From positions 546,072,531 to 546,136,530 of the forward strand of contig NC_135497.1 in NCBI RefSeq assembly GCF_052857255.1: a stretch of DNA of 64,000 bases, written 5' to 3'. The stretch is from Amblyomma americanum (taxonomy: Eukaryota > Arthropoda > Arachnida > Ixodida > Ixodidae). A program made the translations under genes and the position numbers. How positions within the stretch are numbered: the first letter of the stretch is position 1; every line of letters starts with the position of its first letter. This document shows positions 22,761 through 33,230 of this stretch, piece by piece. Under the pieces are notes generated by a model. That model ran no database searches and was not told the origin of the DNA. It saw only the letters and a program-made list of their open reading frames with translations.

Positions 22761-23930
22761 CTGCTACTCGATTTTGCGAACCCTTCCGGTACTTTACTGT
22801 ATAGTTGTACTGCAGTAGGCGCTCCGCCCACCGTGCTATCCGCAAAAGACGCCTTCCTGGCCCTTGAGTAGACAGCAATGCGACCAAGGCTTGATGGTCA
22901 GTAAGTAACGTGAAATGGCGTCCCCACAAGTAAACATGGCAATTCTCGCACGCCCAAACGCACGCAAGCGCTTCGCGTTCTCCTGCTGAATATCTCCTCT
23001 CTGCAGATGAAAGCGCTCGACAAGCAAAGGCGACAGTGTGTAGTTTCTCTCCCTCCATCTGTTGGAGAACCGCTCCAAGCCCACAGTCTGAAGCGTCAGT
23101 GGAAACAACAACTGGAAGAGATGCATTGAACATCCGCAGGACTACGTTGGACGCAAGTGCCTCTTTGATCTTTCGAAAACTGGAGTCTACCTCGCCAGAC
23201 CAAACAAATCGTTGCCCCTTTCGAAGCAGAACGCGCATCGGTTCAACCATATCGGCAAAGTTGGGAACCAACCTAGAGTAGTATTCGACCAGTCCCAGGA
23301 ACGATCGAAGGCTGGCTGTATTGGTGGGTGCCGGTGTATCCTTGATGGAAGCAACCTTTTCCTCCAGCGTAACAATACCACTTGCTGTGATCCTGTGACC
23401 CAAAAATGAAAGTTCCTGCGTATCGAAGATACATTTGCTGTTCAGTTTGAGTCCTGCCTCTTTAATGCGTTTAAGTACTGCTGCAAGGTTATCTATGTGC
23501 TCCTGCCGGCCCCGCCCGAAGACTATAATGTCATCTATATAGAAGAGCACGCCCTTACATCCTTGCAGGACTTTGGACATCATACTCTGAAATGCAGAAG
23601 GCGCGGAAGCCAGTCCGAAGCACACTCGTTTAAAACGAAAGAGGCCTTCGTGAGTTATAAATGCGGTCAAATCGCGACTCGCAGGGTGAAGCATGACCTG
23701 GTGGTAAGCTGATGCGAGGTCTAGCTTAGCAAAATTTGTAGCGCCCACTGAACTATGCAATAGCTCTTCTGTGTGAGGAAGGGGAAAGCTGTCTGTTACG
23801 ACAGCTTTGTTTGCTTGTCGAAGGTCTACACAGAGGCGAATACCTCCCTCTTTCTTCTTAACGAAGTTTGGATTGCACTGGCTGCACCGTGGATCGCGTT
23901 TTGGCGTGATGCACAAAACCTTTCGCGAGG
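22705..23930 (-). pseudogene. Gypsy 1 reverse transcriptase and RNase H
   Basis: Long open frame. RT motifs in order: KKKEGGIRLCVDLRQANKAV, FAKLDLASAYHQVML (first catalytic Asp), FGLASAPSAFQSMM, VLFYIDDIIVFG (YIDD), FLGHRITASGI. RNase H motifs follow: VVSTDASDCGLGAVLQQ, SAGEREALACVWA, LLTDHQALVAL and RVADAFSRL. About 40 residues normally found between protease and the first RT motif are missing, and the reading frame changes there, so a small deletion near 23,870-23,930 has broken the polyprotein. Confidence 0.92.
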
Positions 23931-24496
23931 CCAAGGCCTGGATCGAAAAGAGATCCAAACTCGCCAACTAATTCCTTTGGGAGGTTAATATCCTGCACGG
24001 CTTTCGTCGGGTCAGGGCGCTGTTCCCTTCGAAAATTAGAAGTTAGCGTCGTTTCAAGGCATTGCAGAGATGACCCATCAATCTGTAGACCGAGGGCCTT
24101 GATGGCATCGATACCCAAGAGTGAGGTGCCTTGTTCTACGACGTAGAAAAGAAGGCTTGTTGTGCTAGCTTTGTACGCAACGTCAGCGAAGAAACAGCCA
24201 CGAACCGGAATTGGCTGTTTTGAATAGTCCAGTAACCGAACAGTCGGGGCCAAAAGTACTTGGCCTTCAAAATACTGCTTAAAAAGATCGTGTGCAACAA
24301 TGGAAACTGACGACCCAGAATCTACAAGGAAAGTTATGTCCGCACGGTCAATCGAAACTGTGACGTGAACAGCGGAGCGAGCGGCCGTCGTCACAGCCAG
24401 AATGCTCAAAACTTCCTCGCTAGGAGAGTCTTGGCTGTCTACCTCACGCACCGGAGCGGAGCCTCGTTTCTGGCAAACAAAGCGGAAGTGACCCAT
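23858..24496 (-). pseudogene. Gypsy 1 protease region
   Basis: Follows gag in the same frame. It has the second zinc-knuckle half (GHFRFVCQKRG), then TFLVDSGSSVSIV, the DSG active site of an aspartic protease, and LLGIDAIKALGLQ, the second conserved block. It ends with AKTRSTVQPVQSKLR where RT should begin, then the frame is lost. Confidence 0.88.
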
Positions 24497-25300
24497 GACA
24501 CCGCAATGGTGACAATGCTTGCTTTTGGCTGGACAGCGAACTGATGCTGCATTGTGCTGGGATGAACCGCAGTGGTAACAATGAGACTGGCGGTTGTGCG
24601 ACCGCTTCGAGCTCTCGTCGGATTCTGGTGTACGCGTAGGTGTATTTCCACGAGTATTTATGCGTCAAACATCTACAGAAGGAAATTCTTGCAGATCATT
24701 GTACGCCTGCTTAAACTGCCTTGCCAGTAGTACTGCTCTAGCGAACGAGAGAGACGATCCTTCAAGCAGAAGACGCTCGCGCAAGCTCCGAGACGAAATA
24801 CCAGCAACGAACTGGTCACGCAGCGAATCTTCTTCGACAGGAAAAGAGCATGTAGCAGAAAGCTCCCGCAATGCAGTGATGTACTCATTCACTGATTCAC
24901 CAGCTTGCTGAACTCGCCTACTGACACGATGCCGTTCGGCAACAACATTGCTTGTTGCCGAAAAATGAGCGTGCAGAGCGGCGACTGAGATATCGTACGA
25001 CGATACTTCAGGCCTTGTGTCGCCTGTGCCCTTGCTATCTTCCGACGTTTTCTCAGTAGCAGTTTGCTCACCGAGCTTGACGTTGTCCAACGATGGAAGT
25101 GGTAATGTGTAAAATATGCGCTGACCTTCTACGCCGAGGCTGTGAAGAAGTAGTGCTTTGCGACGATCCGGCGTGCAGTCAGAGGCCCCCGAAGCAAGCA
25201 GGTAGTTCTCGAAGATGCGGAACCATTGCGGCCACGCAACAGCAGGTCGACCAGGCACAGGCAGGAACGGGGGCGGCGGCGCGAGTCCAGAAATGCTCAT
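24497..25300 (-). pseudogene. Gypsy 1 gag
   Basis: Begins at the ATG at 25,300 (MSISGLAPPPPFLPVPG), shortly after the 5' LTR. It encodes a capsid-like region with QWFRIFENYLLASG, KALLLHSLGVEGQRIFYTLP and SVNEYITALRELSATCSF, then LRDQFVAGISS. An in-frame TGA interrupts at 24,667-24,665. Beyond it the same frame encodes two CCHC knuckles: CYHCGSSQHNAASVRCP and CHHCGVMGHFRFVC. Gag and protease share one frame, with the lone TGA the only gag lesion. Confidence 0.88.
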
Positions 25301-25361
25301 GGCGCCGGAAAGCAAGCGGCGAAAGTCACGCCCCCCGAAATGATCCCATCCTCGTCGCCAA

Positions 25362-25517
25362 TGTTGTAGCGGCGGGTGCCGCCCAAGTACACGAACTGCT
25401 AGCAACCAAAACCATCCCGGGTTGTTGCCACATACAGTCATATATATACACATAGCGACACTGGTGCCTCTGGCGGCAGGTGATCCCCAAACCGGAACCG
25501 AAACCACATATACAACA
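25362..25517 (-). repeat. 5' LTR of Gypsy element 1
   Basis: 156 bp, TGTTGTA...TACAACA; high-coordinate copy and therefore the 5' LTR on the minus strand. A target duplication TCTTC follows at 25,518-25,522. Confidence 0.9.
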
Positions 25518-26217
25518 TCTTCCTTACCAACATCGCATCACCCATGGGCTGAAAAATGTGGCAAGTCGTTATGAAGTTAATGTAGCTATTTCAGCTCCCA
25601 TCAAACTAAAACAGTTATGTCCGGCGATCCAAAGGGAGAGGGAACCGTCGGAAAAAACGAAAGGTTGTTGCACCGCGCACAGAGACAAGATCGTCGCTTG
25701 TCGCAAAGGGGTTGTGTAACAGGTTCCACTCTCCTGCGGAGCCCGCTGCATTGGACAGACAGGACGGTGCTTAAATAAAAGGTTGCAAGAGCACAGAAAC
25801 AATCCTGACAACAACAATGAAATTCAATATTTGGTGAGCCACTGTAAAAAGTGTGAAATGATGAAAAAGAAAAAATGCACAGCCATGTGGCGTAGCACAA
25901 AGGTGTTGTACACGCACTGTGATCAAACCACGCGAGAAATCATGGAAGCATTCTATATCAGTCAAGAGCCAAAGTGTGTCAGCAAACCGTCCGTCACTCT
26001 TAATGACCAAGAGATAGCTTTTCTTGGTGGCCTTTGAGCGTCGCGTGCTTCTCTGCCTCATGTTTTATCTCTTTTAGCGTATCATGCATGATGTACTCTG
26101 TGTATGTATCTCCCTTTATAAGCACCAGGTATTGCTAATAAAAGCTTAGTTGAGAGTCAGCGCTGGTCCCGTGTCCTTCTTGTTCTTGTCCGACGTTGTT
26201 CGCGCTGTTTTACAAAA
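25518..26217 (+). mobile_element. Penelope-like element B, second segment with GIY-YIG remnant and 3' end
   Basis: Continues element B after the Gypsy insertion. The frames contain SCGARCIGQTGRCLNKRLQE (GIY-YIG core; the codon before it is a stop), then NNEIQYLVSHCKKCEMM and CVSKPSVTLNDQEIAFL, the C-terminal block. The 3' end has AGTTGAGAGTCAGCGCTGG and closes with CGACGTTGTTCGCGCTG then CAAAAG, mirrored at the end of element A. LINE sequence resumes at about 26,218. Confidence 0.88.
25720..26037 (+). pseudogene. Penelope B GIY-YIG endonuclease remnant
   Basis: GIY-YIG nuclease domains in Penelope proteins nick DNA for target-primed reverse transcription. The core QTGRCLNKRLQEHRNN, the CCHH-like segment HCKKCE and the terminal PSVTLNDQEIAFL are readable. 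A stop interrupts just upstream at the position of the conserved Tyr, so it is not functional. Confidence 0.8.
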
Positions 26218-26545
26218 GATTATTAAAGTTTTGTAGTGGTGACACTGAACAACAGAAGCCAGAAGCATGTTTAAAACTGCAAAATAGATGCAATATTACC
26301 GTTAGGACCCTGATAAACAATAAGAAAGCACAGCACTTTGAGTGAAGAGAGAATTTCATAATCTGGGATAATTAGAGTGAATGTTTCAAGCAATTGCCCT
26401 TCTGTGTCGTCTCTGCGCAATAATGCAACACCACCGCCGCGAACATGTTGTCTATTTGCTTAATGTGTGGTATAACCGTTAAACCTGAAAACATCAGACT
26501 CACATGTGCTCCGCGTCTCAGTGAACATTACTGGAAAAATTCACA
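26218..26545 (-). pseudogene. CR1-like LINE endonuclease, N-terminal part
   Basis: Read on the minus strand in broken frames: TETRSTCESDVFRFNGY, then NRQHVRGGGVALL (the R.GGGV motif of CR1-group endonucleases), then IPDYEIL. It continues after the Penelope pair at 18,902. The join falls inside the endonuclease, which shows that the Penelope pair was inserted into a pre-existing LINE. Confidence 0.7.
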
Positions 26546-26726
26546 AAAAACTGCCAAAAATTATTCTAAATAAAATACAATGTTTTTCACTGTAGTAAAA
26601 TGAATATATTTGTGAGAGGTCGCCGAAAACCTTGACGCAGCTTGATTCACATCACTAGACAAATAATAGCGAGTCTCATTCATCACGCTATCTTTAAACA
26701 CAAAAGAAGAACGAACCGAGCGCCAG

Positions 26727-27637
26727 TTACAGGTTATCGAGTTTGTTTTTACTCCTAATAAGAATTGAAACTGCCCCACTGGTCTTTCGAGCGAGAACTT
26801 TTCCGTTCATGTACCAGACAAAAGCATATCCTTTTTCATTTGCCTTATCTTTCGCAGCTCGAAGAGGTGCTCTGTGGTAATGAGTTAGATTTTCCTGAAT
26901 GAAAACTTTCGGTTCACTCTCCTTTAGCGCATTGTTTTTCTGCAGCCACAAGTCCTTTGTCTGTGGCTTGATAAAGCTGATAATTATTCAGGGAACTTTA
27001 TCTCGCCTCACCGGCAGTCGGTGAGCTCATGAAACGTCGTCGTCAGTGAGCAGAAGGACTTGAATCGTGTCGGCAGCATGATTTAGTGACTACAATATGT
27101 TCTCGCCCGCGACAACAGGAACACCATGTACTTTCAGATAAAGCCGCCGACTGCAAAATTCTAGGTCGTTTACTTGTTGCTGAAACTCACCTTGTACTGC
27201 AGTTTGAACTAGGTTCTTTTCTTCTAGCTCGGTCACCTGCTTTCTTAGAGCCTTTTTGTCAGTGTCCTGTAGGATTATCTTTTGTTCAAACTCATCAAAC
27301 TTCCACGACATCAATTTTACTGATTTTTACATGTCACAATTTTTTTTTCGACAAGAATAGACAGGCTTTTTAGCTTTTGATTGATGGCCTCGAGAGCATC
27401 GGTTTCCACTTCGCTGCGAGCAACGCGCGCTCCAGCACTTTTGCATGTGGGGCATCTCGAGGACGCTTTGGCGGTTTCTGTTTTTGCTTTGAATGATATC
27501 ATGGTTACGCCAGCGCACTTGCGCAAGTGGTATTCGAAGGACACTCGGAGCATTGCACCGGCCCTTCGTCTGTGTGAACGGGTAGCTGACTTGAGAGGAA
27601 AGTAAAAAAACATAGCTAACAGAAAATTTGAACACAA
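26727..27637 (-). pseudogene. CR1-like LINE ORF1 remnant
   Basis: From the 5' side: a Cys-rich segment with SRCPTCKSAG (zinc-finger-like), a coiled-coil segment (27,314-27,090: QKIILQDTDKKALRKQVTEL) ending NDLEFCSRRLYLKVHGVPV, the conserved (N)LEQYSRR.N(L)EIHGVP block, and the C-terminal block ENLTHYHRAPLRAAKDKANE ... VWYMNGKVLARK at 26,951-26,727. ORF1 proteins of this type are RNA-binding chaperones. Frames shift between blocks. Confidence 0.75.
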
Positions 27638-27650
27638 CAGAAAGCAAACT

Positions 27651-28743
27651 CTAAGAAAAATAACACGAACAAAACATGACTACGTGGCTATGGCAGCAGC
27701 AGCAACAGCATTGTGGGTAGATTCTTCATAAAATCACAAACGTGCTTTGAACACCAGCCTGCAACTTCCTACGAACAGCAACCTGCAACTGCATGTGTGA
27801 CTGAATTCTTCTCCAACGCGTGTCCATGTTTTTGACGTGAAAAAAGCTGAATACATTAACTTTCCATTTCATCTCATTAATTTGTATCCCATTCTCCCCT
27901 CGAGCAATGATTTGCCCTGTCCTTCATTGCGGTTTAAAGTGAATCAGAACATTGAAAAGCAGTGCCCTCACTGTATTATGGCATAAATTGCGTTCGGTTT
28001 CGGAGGAACAGTTCCGAAGGCAGAAAAGTATCTCTGGACGTTCCATTCACAGAGGCGGAGTGGTGCATTGCCTTTTGTTGCTTTTGCTCCATAAAACCCA
28101 ATATAACTAACTCAGGCGGAAAATTATTTATGGACGTAGCTTGAAAAGTATCTATAAGCATATTTTCATTAAAGCTGCTATTATTTTGCGATTATTATTC
28201 GATGTTCGAGTAATGTATCATTAGCTGGTTACAGTGCTCTCTGAGGCGGTAAATAACCGACATACAACTATTTCATCATGTTTTCATAAGCGTAATTGCT
28301 GTGGCTCGCTGCCTTCGAAATATTATCGATATCGCGGCATATCCTGGGATGAATCACCGAGGCATTGTCGCGATACGATTATATGATTTGTTAGAAAATC
28401 CTTACCGGCGCACATCGAATGCGACAACTTTGCGACATCGCGGCAGCTGTGCCCTGTTCAAGGCTCGATCGGCACCGCAAGGTTTGGGTGATGTGCGACA
28501 GCAACGTGCGAACTTTGATCTGCTTCCGCTCTACTCTTGGGAGTGGAAGTCCACATACTCACTCATTCACCTTCGCCCAGTGAACCTGACAAGCGCCGGT
28601 ACAGCAAGAAGAGTTTAAGGCTAAACACAAGGCAGCATTTTTTCGGCGGCGCGTGAGCGTCTCGTCTATAGGTGTCGGCACTCGGTGCCCGCAGGAGGAG
28701 ACCAAACACATGAGGGCATAAGAACTGATGTCTTAAGACAGGG
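27651..28743. other. No gene or named repeat seen
   Basis: The plus frame at 28,301-28,618 (105 codons) lacks recognisable motifs. The region 27,650-27,900 may still include the 5' UTR of the CR1-like LINE. Confidence 0.35.
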
Positions 28744-29160
28744 GTGTGGACAGATCATGGATCATCATCATCATCAGTCTGAATACGCCCGCTGCACGTC
28801 AAATGCAACTCCCATGACTCACTCTCCAATTAACCCTGTCCTTTGCCGGCTGCGGCCACCGTATCCCCGCAAACTTCTTAATCTCATCCGCCCACCTAAC
28901 TTTCTGCCCCCCCCCCCCCCCTCCTCCTCTGCTAAGGTCGCCTTCGCTTGGAATCCAATCCGGTACTCTTAAACACCAGCCTTTGCATTACATGCCCGGC
29001 CCAAGCCCAATTTCTTCCTCTTCATTTTGACTAGAATGTCATTAACCAGCGCTTGTTCCCTCACCCACTCGACCTGCTTCTGGTCTCTTAACGTTACACC
29101 TATCGTTTTTCTTTCCATAGTTCGCAGTGGTGTCCTTAACGTAAGCTGAACCCTTTCCTT
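28744..29160 (-). mobile_element. RTE-like LINE 3' fragment
   Basis: On the minus strand the degraded frame has MERKTIGVTLRDQ, WVREQALVNDIL, KLGWAGHVM, then the tail ending in ATGATGATGATGATCC at about 28,757-28,774. KL.WAGHV and a (TGA)n 3' end are typical of RTE elements. A 14-bp C run (28,907-28,920) lies inside. A second copy is at 46,535-46,725. Confidence 0.6.
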
Positions 29161-29855
29161 AAGTCTCCACGTGGATAAAGCTACAAATTATCCCCTGTCC
29201 GTAGCTAATCGTCCTATTCAGTGGTGAGGGGAACCTGCAGCTGGGAAGGAGGACAGAAGGGGCGCCTGTGTTGTCACAGCAGCGGGGATTATTTCGAAGT
29301 CACAGCCAAGGTGCGGCTTGTCATTGGTCCCGACTAACCCACCTACAACGTATTTCCAGCGCCAACGCCGAGATCTGCCCTCGTCAAGTATCTGCGACTG
29401 CTTACACTGGCTTGCTCCAAGCGCCAGAATTTCGCCACCGGAGACGCCAGTAGCCGAGATGCTGACGCGATGCCTAAGAAACGCTGCCTTGTGTTTCGGC
29501 CTTTACTTTCTTGTAGCTCTGAGGTTTGCCTAGGACAAATATAATACACATATAATCAAAGTGCTCCATCACGCTCATGCTGCCTACTAATATATTTATC
29601 GTACAGCCAGCGGTAAAATAAGGGGAGATGTGAGAACGCCGAAAAAACGCACCGCTGCGCCCTGTGACGGCGCGCTTCTGCTGTCTATAAGAAGCGTATC
29701 GCGGTAGCTTGGCTGGAAACGCCCGTTGGTCGACGGGATGTGCTCCTCAAGGCCGATTCACACAACGAACCGCTCGCCCGCTGACTAGGCGTCACGTGTC
29801 GTTGTACTTGCGCTCGAAAATGCCCCTGGACTGAACGGGCCAAATGGCCGCCAAT
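29161..29855. other. No gene seen
   Basis: GC-moderate sequence with chance frames up to 71 codons and nothing recognisable. Confidence 0.4.
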
Positions 29856-29946
29856 ATGTCTAACCACGGCTAGTCTCGAGAGGGGCGCGCGCGCTCTTCA
29901 TAGCAGAAAAGCGCGCGCTCCTCTCGAGACTGGCCGTGGTCTAACA
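29856..29946. repeat. Perfect-looking 90-bp hairpin
   Basis: Arms 29,856-29,895 and 29,910-29,946 are complementary over about 37 bp (TAGTCTCGAGAGG opposite CCTCTCGAGACTGG, then GCGCGCGC opposite GCGCGCGC), with a loop near 29,896-29,909. It could be a short foldback MITE or a structured RNA. No coding content. Confidence 0.8.
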
Positions 29947-31455
29947 TGCTAATCACTACTCCTGTCTTCACCTATGCAGGTTTCGTTGAGCGGATTAGGC
30001 ATGGCCACGGTCATACGCCACGCTAGTTTACCGACATTGTTAACAAGGAGTGCACAGAAGGACCGGGAATGGGACATCAGGTGACGTCTGGTCCACGGGA
30101 CAACGGCTTGTTAGTTTTTGGCATCGCAATACCGGAGTGTCCCTAGAGAACTTACAGAATCGCTAGCCGAACCAGCGTGCGCTACCAACTGTATGTCTTT
30201 CAAGCCATGGCGGCATGTCCGCCGTGGTCGTGATTCCCGTCGTGCACATCACTGTATGTGCGTGCCGAAGCTGGGCCGTTCCTGCGCGGTAGTCTGGTCG
30301 GCGATAGCAGGAGAAATGCAGAGTCATGAGAAAGCTGCCAACTACATAAGGGAAAGCTTTTGAGCACTTCATTTTGGTATTCTATAAGGGCAACACAAAT
30401 TATCAGGCCGAATTTGTGGCGACCGCGTGGTTCTCGCTCCTCACAAAATCGCGCTAACAGACGAACGTTTTTACGGAATCTACCATGGAGAAGGCGAAGT
30501 GTTCCTGTGTCGCCGATGTCTGTGACAAACGGAAACGCGTTGGCACCAATCTTATCCATTAGTGCAGTTAAGGGCCTGGGCGACTTTGCCATTATTTAGC
30601 GGCAAAGCAGTACCGCGCTCGCCGGAGGCGACTCCGGTTGTCGCGCTTTTTAAGTGCCGTGTTGTTTGCCGGTAACTTCTTGGTAACAATCAGCAATGAA
30701 TACGAGGAGTCGACGGTAAGTCGTGTTCTCAGTTGAGGATATGCAGCTATCTGTGGCGAGAAGGAGGAGCAAAATAAGCCGGGATGTGAATGTGTGCAAC
30801 GCGATCGCACAAAGAGAAATATTCTTTCCAAGAGATTCGGCCTTGTGCATGGATAGATCGTTCAGAGTGCATTTTCGTCGAAGTAGTCCGACAAAAGTTT
30901 TGCGGGATCGATCGTATCGATACCCTCTCTCGGGGCCGTCAGTTTGCCTGGGCTAACCCTTCAAAGAATCTTGACAAAGCGGAGGTGGCGGAGGTAAACC
31001 AGTCTAGATCGTGTACGTGGGCGGATACCGCGACAACATGAACATGATAGTCGCCAAAACTCCGTCTGCTGTGTCGCCTTTTTTTTATTTGAGTTCCTAT
31101 CACAGCTATCAGACATAATAAACTCGTTACCTAGCGAGGGCCTCGGGAGCTCTCACCTACGCAGGCATTCTGCTCAGGAGCCCACCACAAACAGGTGTTC
31201 ACACGCAATTCGAACGACATACGTCGAAACACATGCCGACAGAAACTTAGAGAAGCAGAAATCAATTATCTTCATGGTGGGCCTAGGGGGACATAGTCTG
31301 TTGTTTAACTTTTTGAAACTTCACTTATTTTAGTAACGTTTGTTGCTGGTCTAGTTGGATATGCATCACATATCCATCACATATCATCACATATGCACCA
31401 CATTCATCACATATTTTTGCTGATGAAATTAAAGAAATCACTTTATAACCGATTT
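29947..31455. other. CpG-richer stretch; one weak protein-like frame
   Basis: Apart from the minus-strand frame described at 30,200-30,592, nothing is recognisable. The CpG-rich part at 30,600-31,040 has no clear TATA box or splice sites. A short reiteration of CATCACATAT occurs at about 31,365-31,415. Confidence 0.35.
30200..30592 (-). pseudogene. Possible decayed copy of a DRAM-like membrane-protein gene
   Basis: The 130-codon minus-strand frame starts with ATG in ordinary context. It has FPFVTDIGDTGT near residue 20 and, later, HKFGLIICVALIEYQ, SFPLCSWQLSHDSAFLLL. The pair of blocks recalls the (P)(Y/F)(I/V)(S/T)D.GT motif and a later transmembrane segment of the FRAG1/DRAM family, but the middle does not fit. 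If right, it is an intron-less retrocopy. A chance frame is possible. Confidence 0.22.
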
Positions 31456-31459
31456 AACT

Positions 31460-31629
31460 TGTAGCGCCTTATTTTGGCTGCGCCTATAGCACGGCCAAAG
31501 CGTGCCCGCGCAAGGAAGAAAATAATGAAGGTGCGGGGCCGTGGCACGTGAAGACACGGCTGGCTGTTCTATTCTTCCATGAATCCGAGTCAGGTGCTCG
31601 TTCTTTTGCTCCTAAGGCATAAGCCCGCA
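31460..31629 (+). repeat. Solo LTR of the TGTAGCGCC Gypsy family
   Basis: 170 bp from TGTAGCGCC to CCCGCA, flanked by the 4-bp duplication AACT (31,456-31,459 and 31,630-31,633). Same family as the LTRs at 557-722, 51,308-51,473 and 55,579-55,794. A solo LTR with its duplication arises by recombination between the two LTRs of a full element. Confidence 0.85.
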
Positions 31630-31859
31630 AACTTGCCAGTCTTTTTGTGTAACTATTAGATATGCATGAACTTATCATTTTATTTGACCACTAAAGCAGA
31701 TAGGTTACAAACCTTGATTCTTTGCCGAGGATTTCTTCAGCCATAACTTTATCTTTAGGTAATTTCTGTAAACTCTAGTGCTCCTTCATTTAGACCGACA
31801 AATTATCTCTGTTCTGATCGTGTTTTTTTTTCAAGATATTAAAAGGACCCGTTCACGGC

Positions 31860-32817
31860 TGTCACAAAATTCGGCGTATCTTCGAAAAAAACCCGGCGCT
31901 GCGCGTAAGCTCACTCAGCTCGCCGTCGGGGCGCCAAAGTAAACATAGACACGCGCGGCGTCGATTCTTCTCGAATGTTGGATAAGTTTTTGCTGGTTGT
32001 TGACGGAAAGGGGGTAATTTTGTGTGCACTAAAGTGATACCCTCCCCCTTCGCTCCGGCGCTGATGAGCGTGCCGCGGATGACCTGGATTGTTCTAGAAG
32101 GCGGTTTCCGCGCGCGACCAATGGGGTCGCGCGCCCGGCGCAAGAAAGAGAAGGAGTTTTTGCGGTTGAAGCTGCGTGTATGTGCGCGCCTGCCTTGGCG
32201 CGAAGAACAAACAGACGCAATCCGCGCCTATAAATGAGGGGCTGCAACCGCCGTCTGTTAGCCCGAGCCGTCGTTCAAGTTTCCGAGAAGAGTGCCCGCT
32301 CGACTCCCGGGAGAACACCGCTCGCCCAGCCCGGACCAGCGAGTCAACGTGCGCCAGTCTGCGGATAGGACCCGTCGTGCTCCTCAAGTCGTCGGACTGT
32401 CGCAGTGCCTGGTGAACTAATTGTGTTTTGTTTATCTGTCTCTCCCTGTGTTAGTGCACTTTAGGTGCAAAGATTTTGTTGAATTGTTATCTCTCTCAAG
32501 TGTTACCTTGCACGTGTTGCATGGTATTGGTGGATCACTTCGTATGTGCTCGTACGAGTGATAGTGAAATCCTTTGTATCGTCTCTTCGCTGTATAAACT
32601 TAGTTTTGTTCTGTGAACCTTTGGCTCCGACCCATTCTTTGGCCTGCGACCGGCGAAAGCTGGACACCAAACGACCAACCCCTTGTCACTTGGTAGCTTG
32701 GCTCCGGCTGAGTTTGCCACGCCGAGTCGAGGGCGTCTCCTCTGTGACCGAGGCCGCTATCCCCACACGCTCTAAGGGTGTCTGAGAGCGCACGCAAAAG
32801 TGCGCGAAGTGGTGACA
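31860..32817 (+). repeat. Solo LTR, ~958 bp, unrelated family
   Basis: Starts TGTCACAAAATTCGG and ends GTGGTGACA, giving the inverted ends TGTCAC/GTGACA, and is flanked by the 5-bp duplication ACGGC (31,855-31,859 and 32,818-32,822). Internal promoter features (CCAAT at 32,118, TATAAA at 32,229) fit an LTR U3/R layout. No internal region is present nearby. Frames within are not coding. Confidence 0.8.
32118..32234 (+). promoter_or_regulatory. LTR core promoter (CCAAT and TATA boxes)
   Basis: CCAAT at 32,118-32,122 and TATAAA at 32,229-32,234, about 110 bp apart and oriented with the LTR; transcription would start near 32,260. Whether it drives any host transcript is unknown. Confidence 0.5.
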
Positions 32818-33098
32818 ACGGCAAGTCCTTATTTATCTGTAGTCTGTGTAAATACTATTCGTGGAAAATTCACATCACACATTTATCCATTCCTTTCTGA
32901 AATCCTCAGAAGGAACCTATCTGCACCCTAGCCATGGTTGCGTTAGCCACAAATGATAACAATGCATCTGTTTCATAAAATAATGGCAAGGAATAGAGCC
33001 AAGGATCTGAGACGTGCAAGACAGCTATCACTTCACACCAATTTCCTTTTATGAGATGCTGTCCTGATGGCACTGTTCGTTTCTCATGTAAGGGCTAC

Positions 33099-33119
33099 GG
33101 GGGGGGGGGGGGGGGGGGG
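33099..33119. repeat. G21 homopolymer
   Basis: Uninterrupted G run of 21; prone to sequencing and assembly error. Confidence 0.9.
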
Positions 33120-33230
33120 AGATGTGATATAGAGGCCATGTGCCCCATAAAGCCTCAATATTTCATTAAAAAATTATGAGAATGACGAATGGCAGGTAGC
33201 TGACGCAGCTTGCCTTAAGACTATATAAAG

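Larger units (their letters stand above)
20812..25517 (-). mobile_element. Gypsy-type LTR retrotransposon 1, nearly complete (4,706 bp)
   Basis: Two short LTRs (154 and 156 bp) starting TGTTGTAGCGG and ending TACAACA flank a minus-strand internal region with gag, CCHC, protease, RT, RNase H and integrase in that order, which is Gypsy (Metaviridae) order. A TTGGCGACGAGGATGGG leader follows the 5' LTR and is a plausible primer-binding site. The Gag start (PPPPFLPVPG) recalls the Mag group. Lesions are few: one stop in gag, a small deletion at the start of RT, a frameshift before integrase and one stop at the start of integrase. LTRs differ at only about five positions plus small indels, so it is a fairly young insertion. 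Confidence 0.93.

Noticed and set aside
22705..23967. Intact host reverse transcriptase or telomerase
   Set aside because: Motifs, RNase H and flanking LTRs show Gypsy pol.
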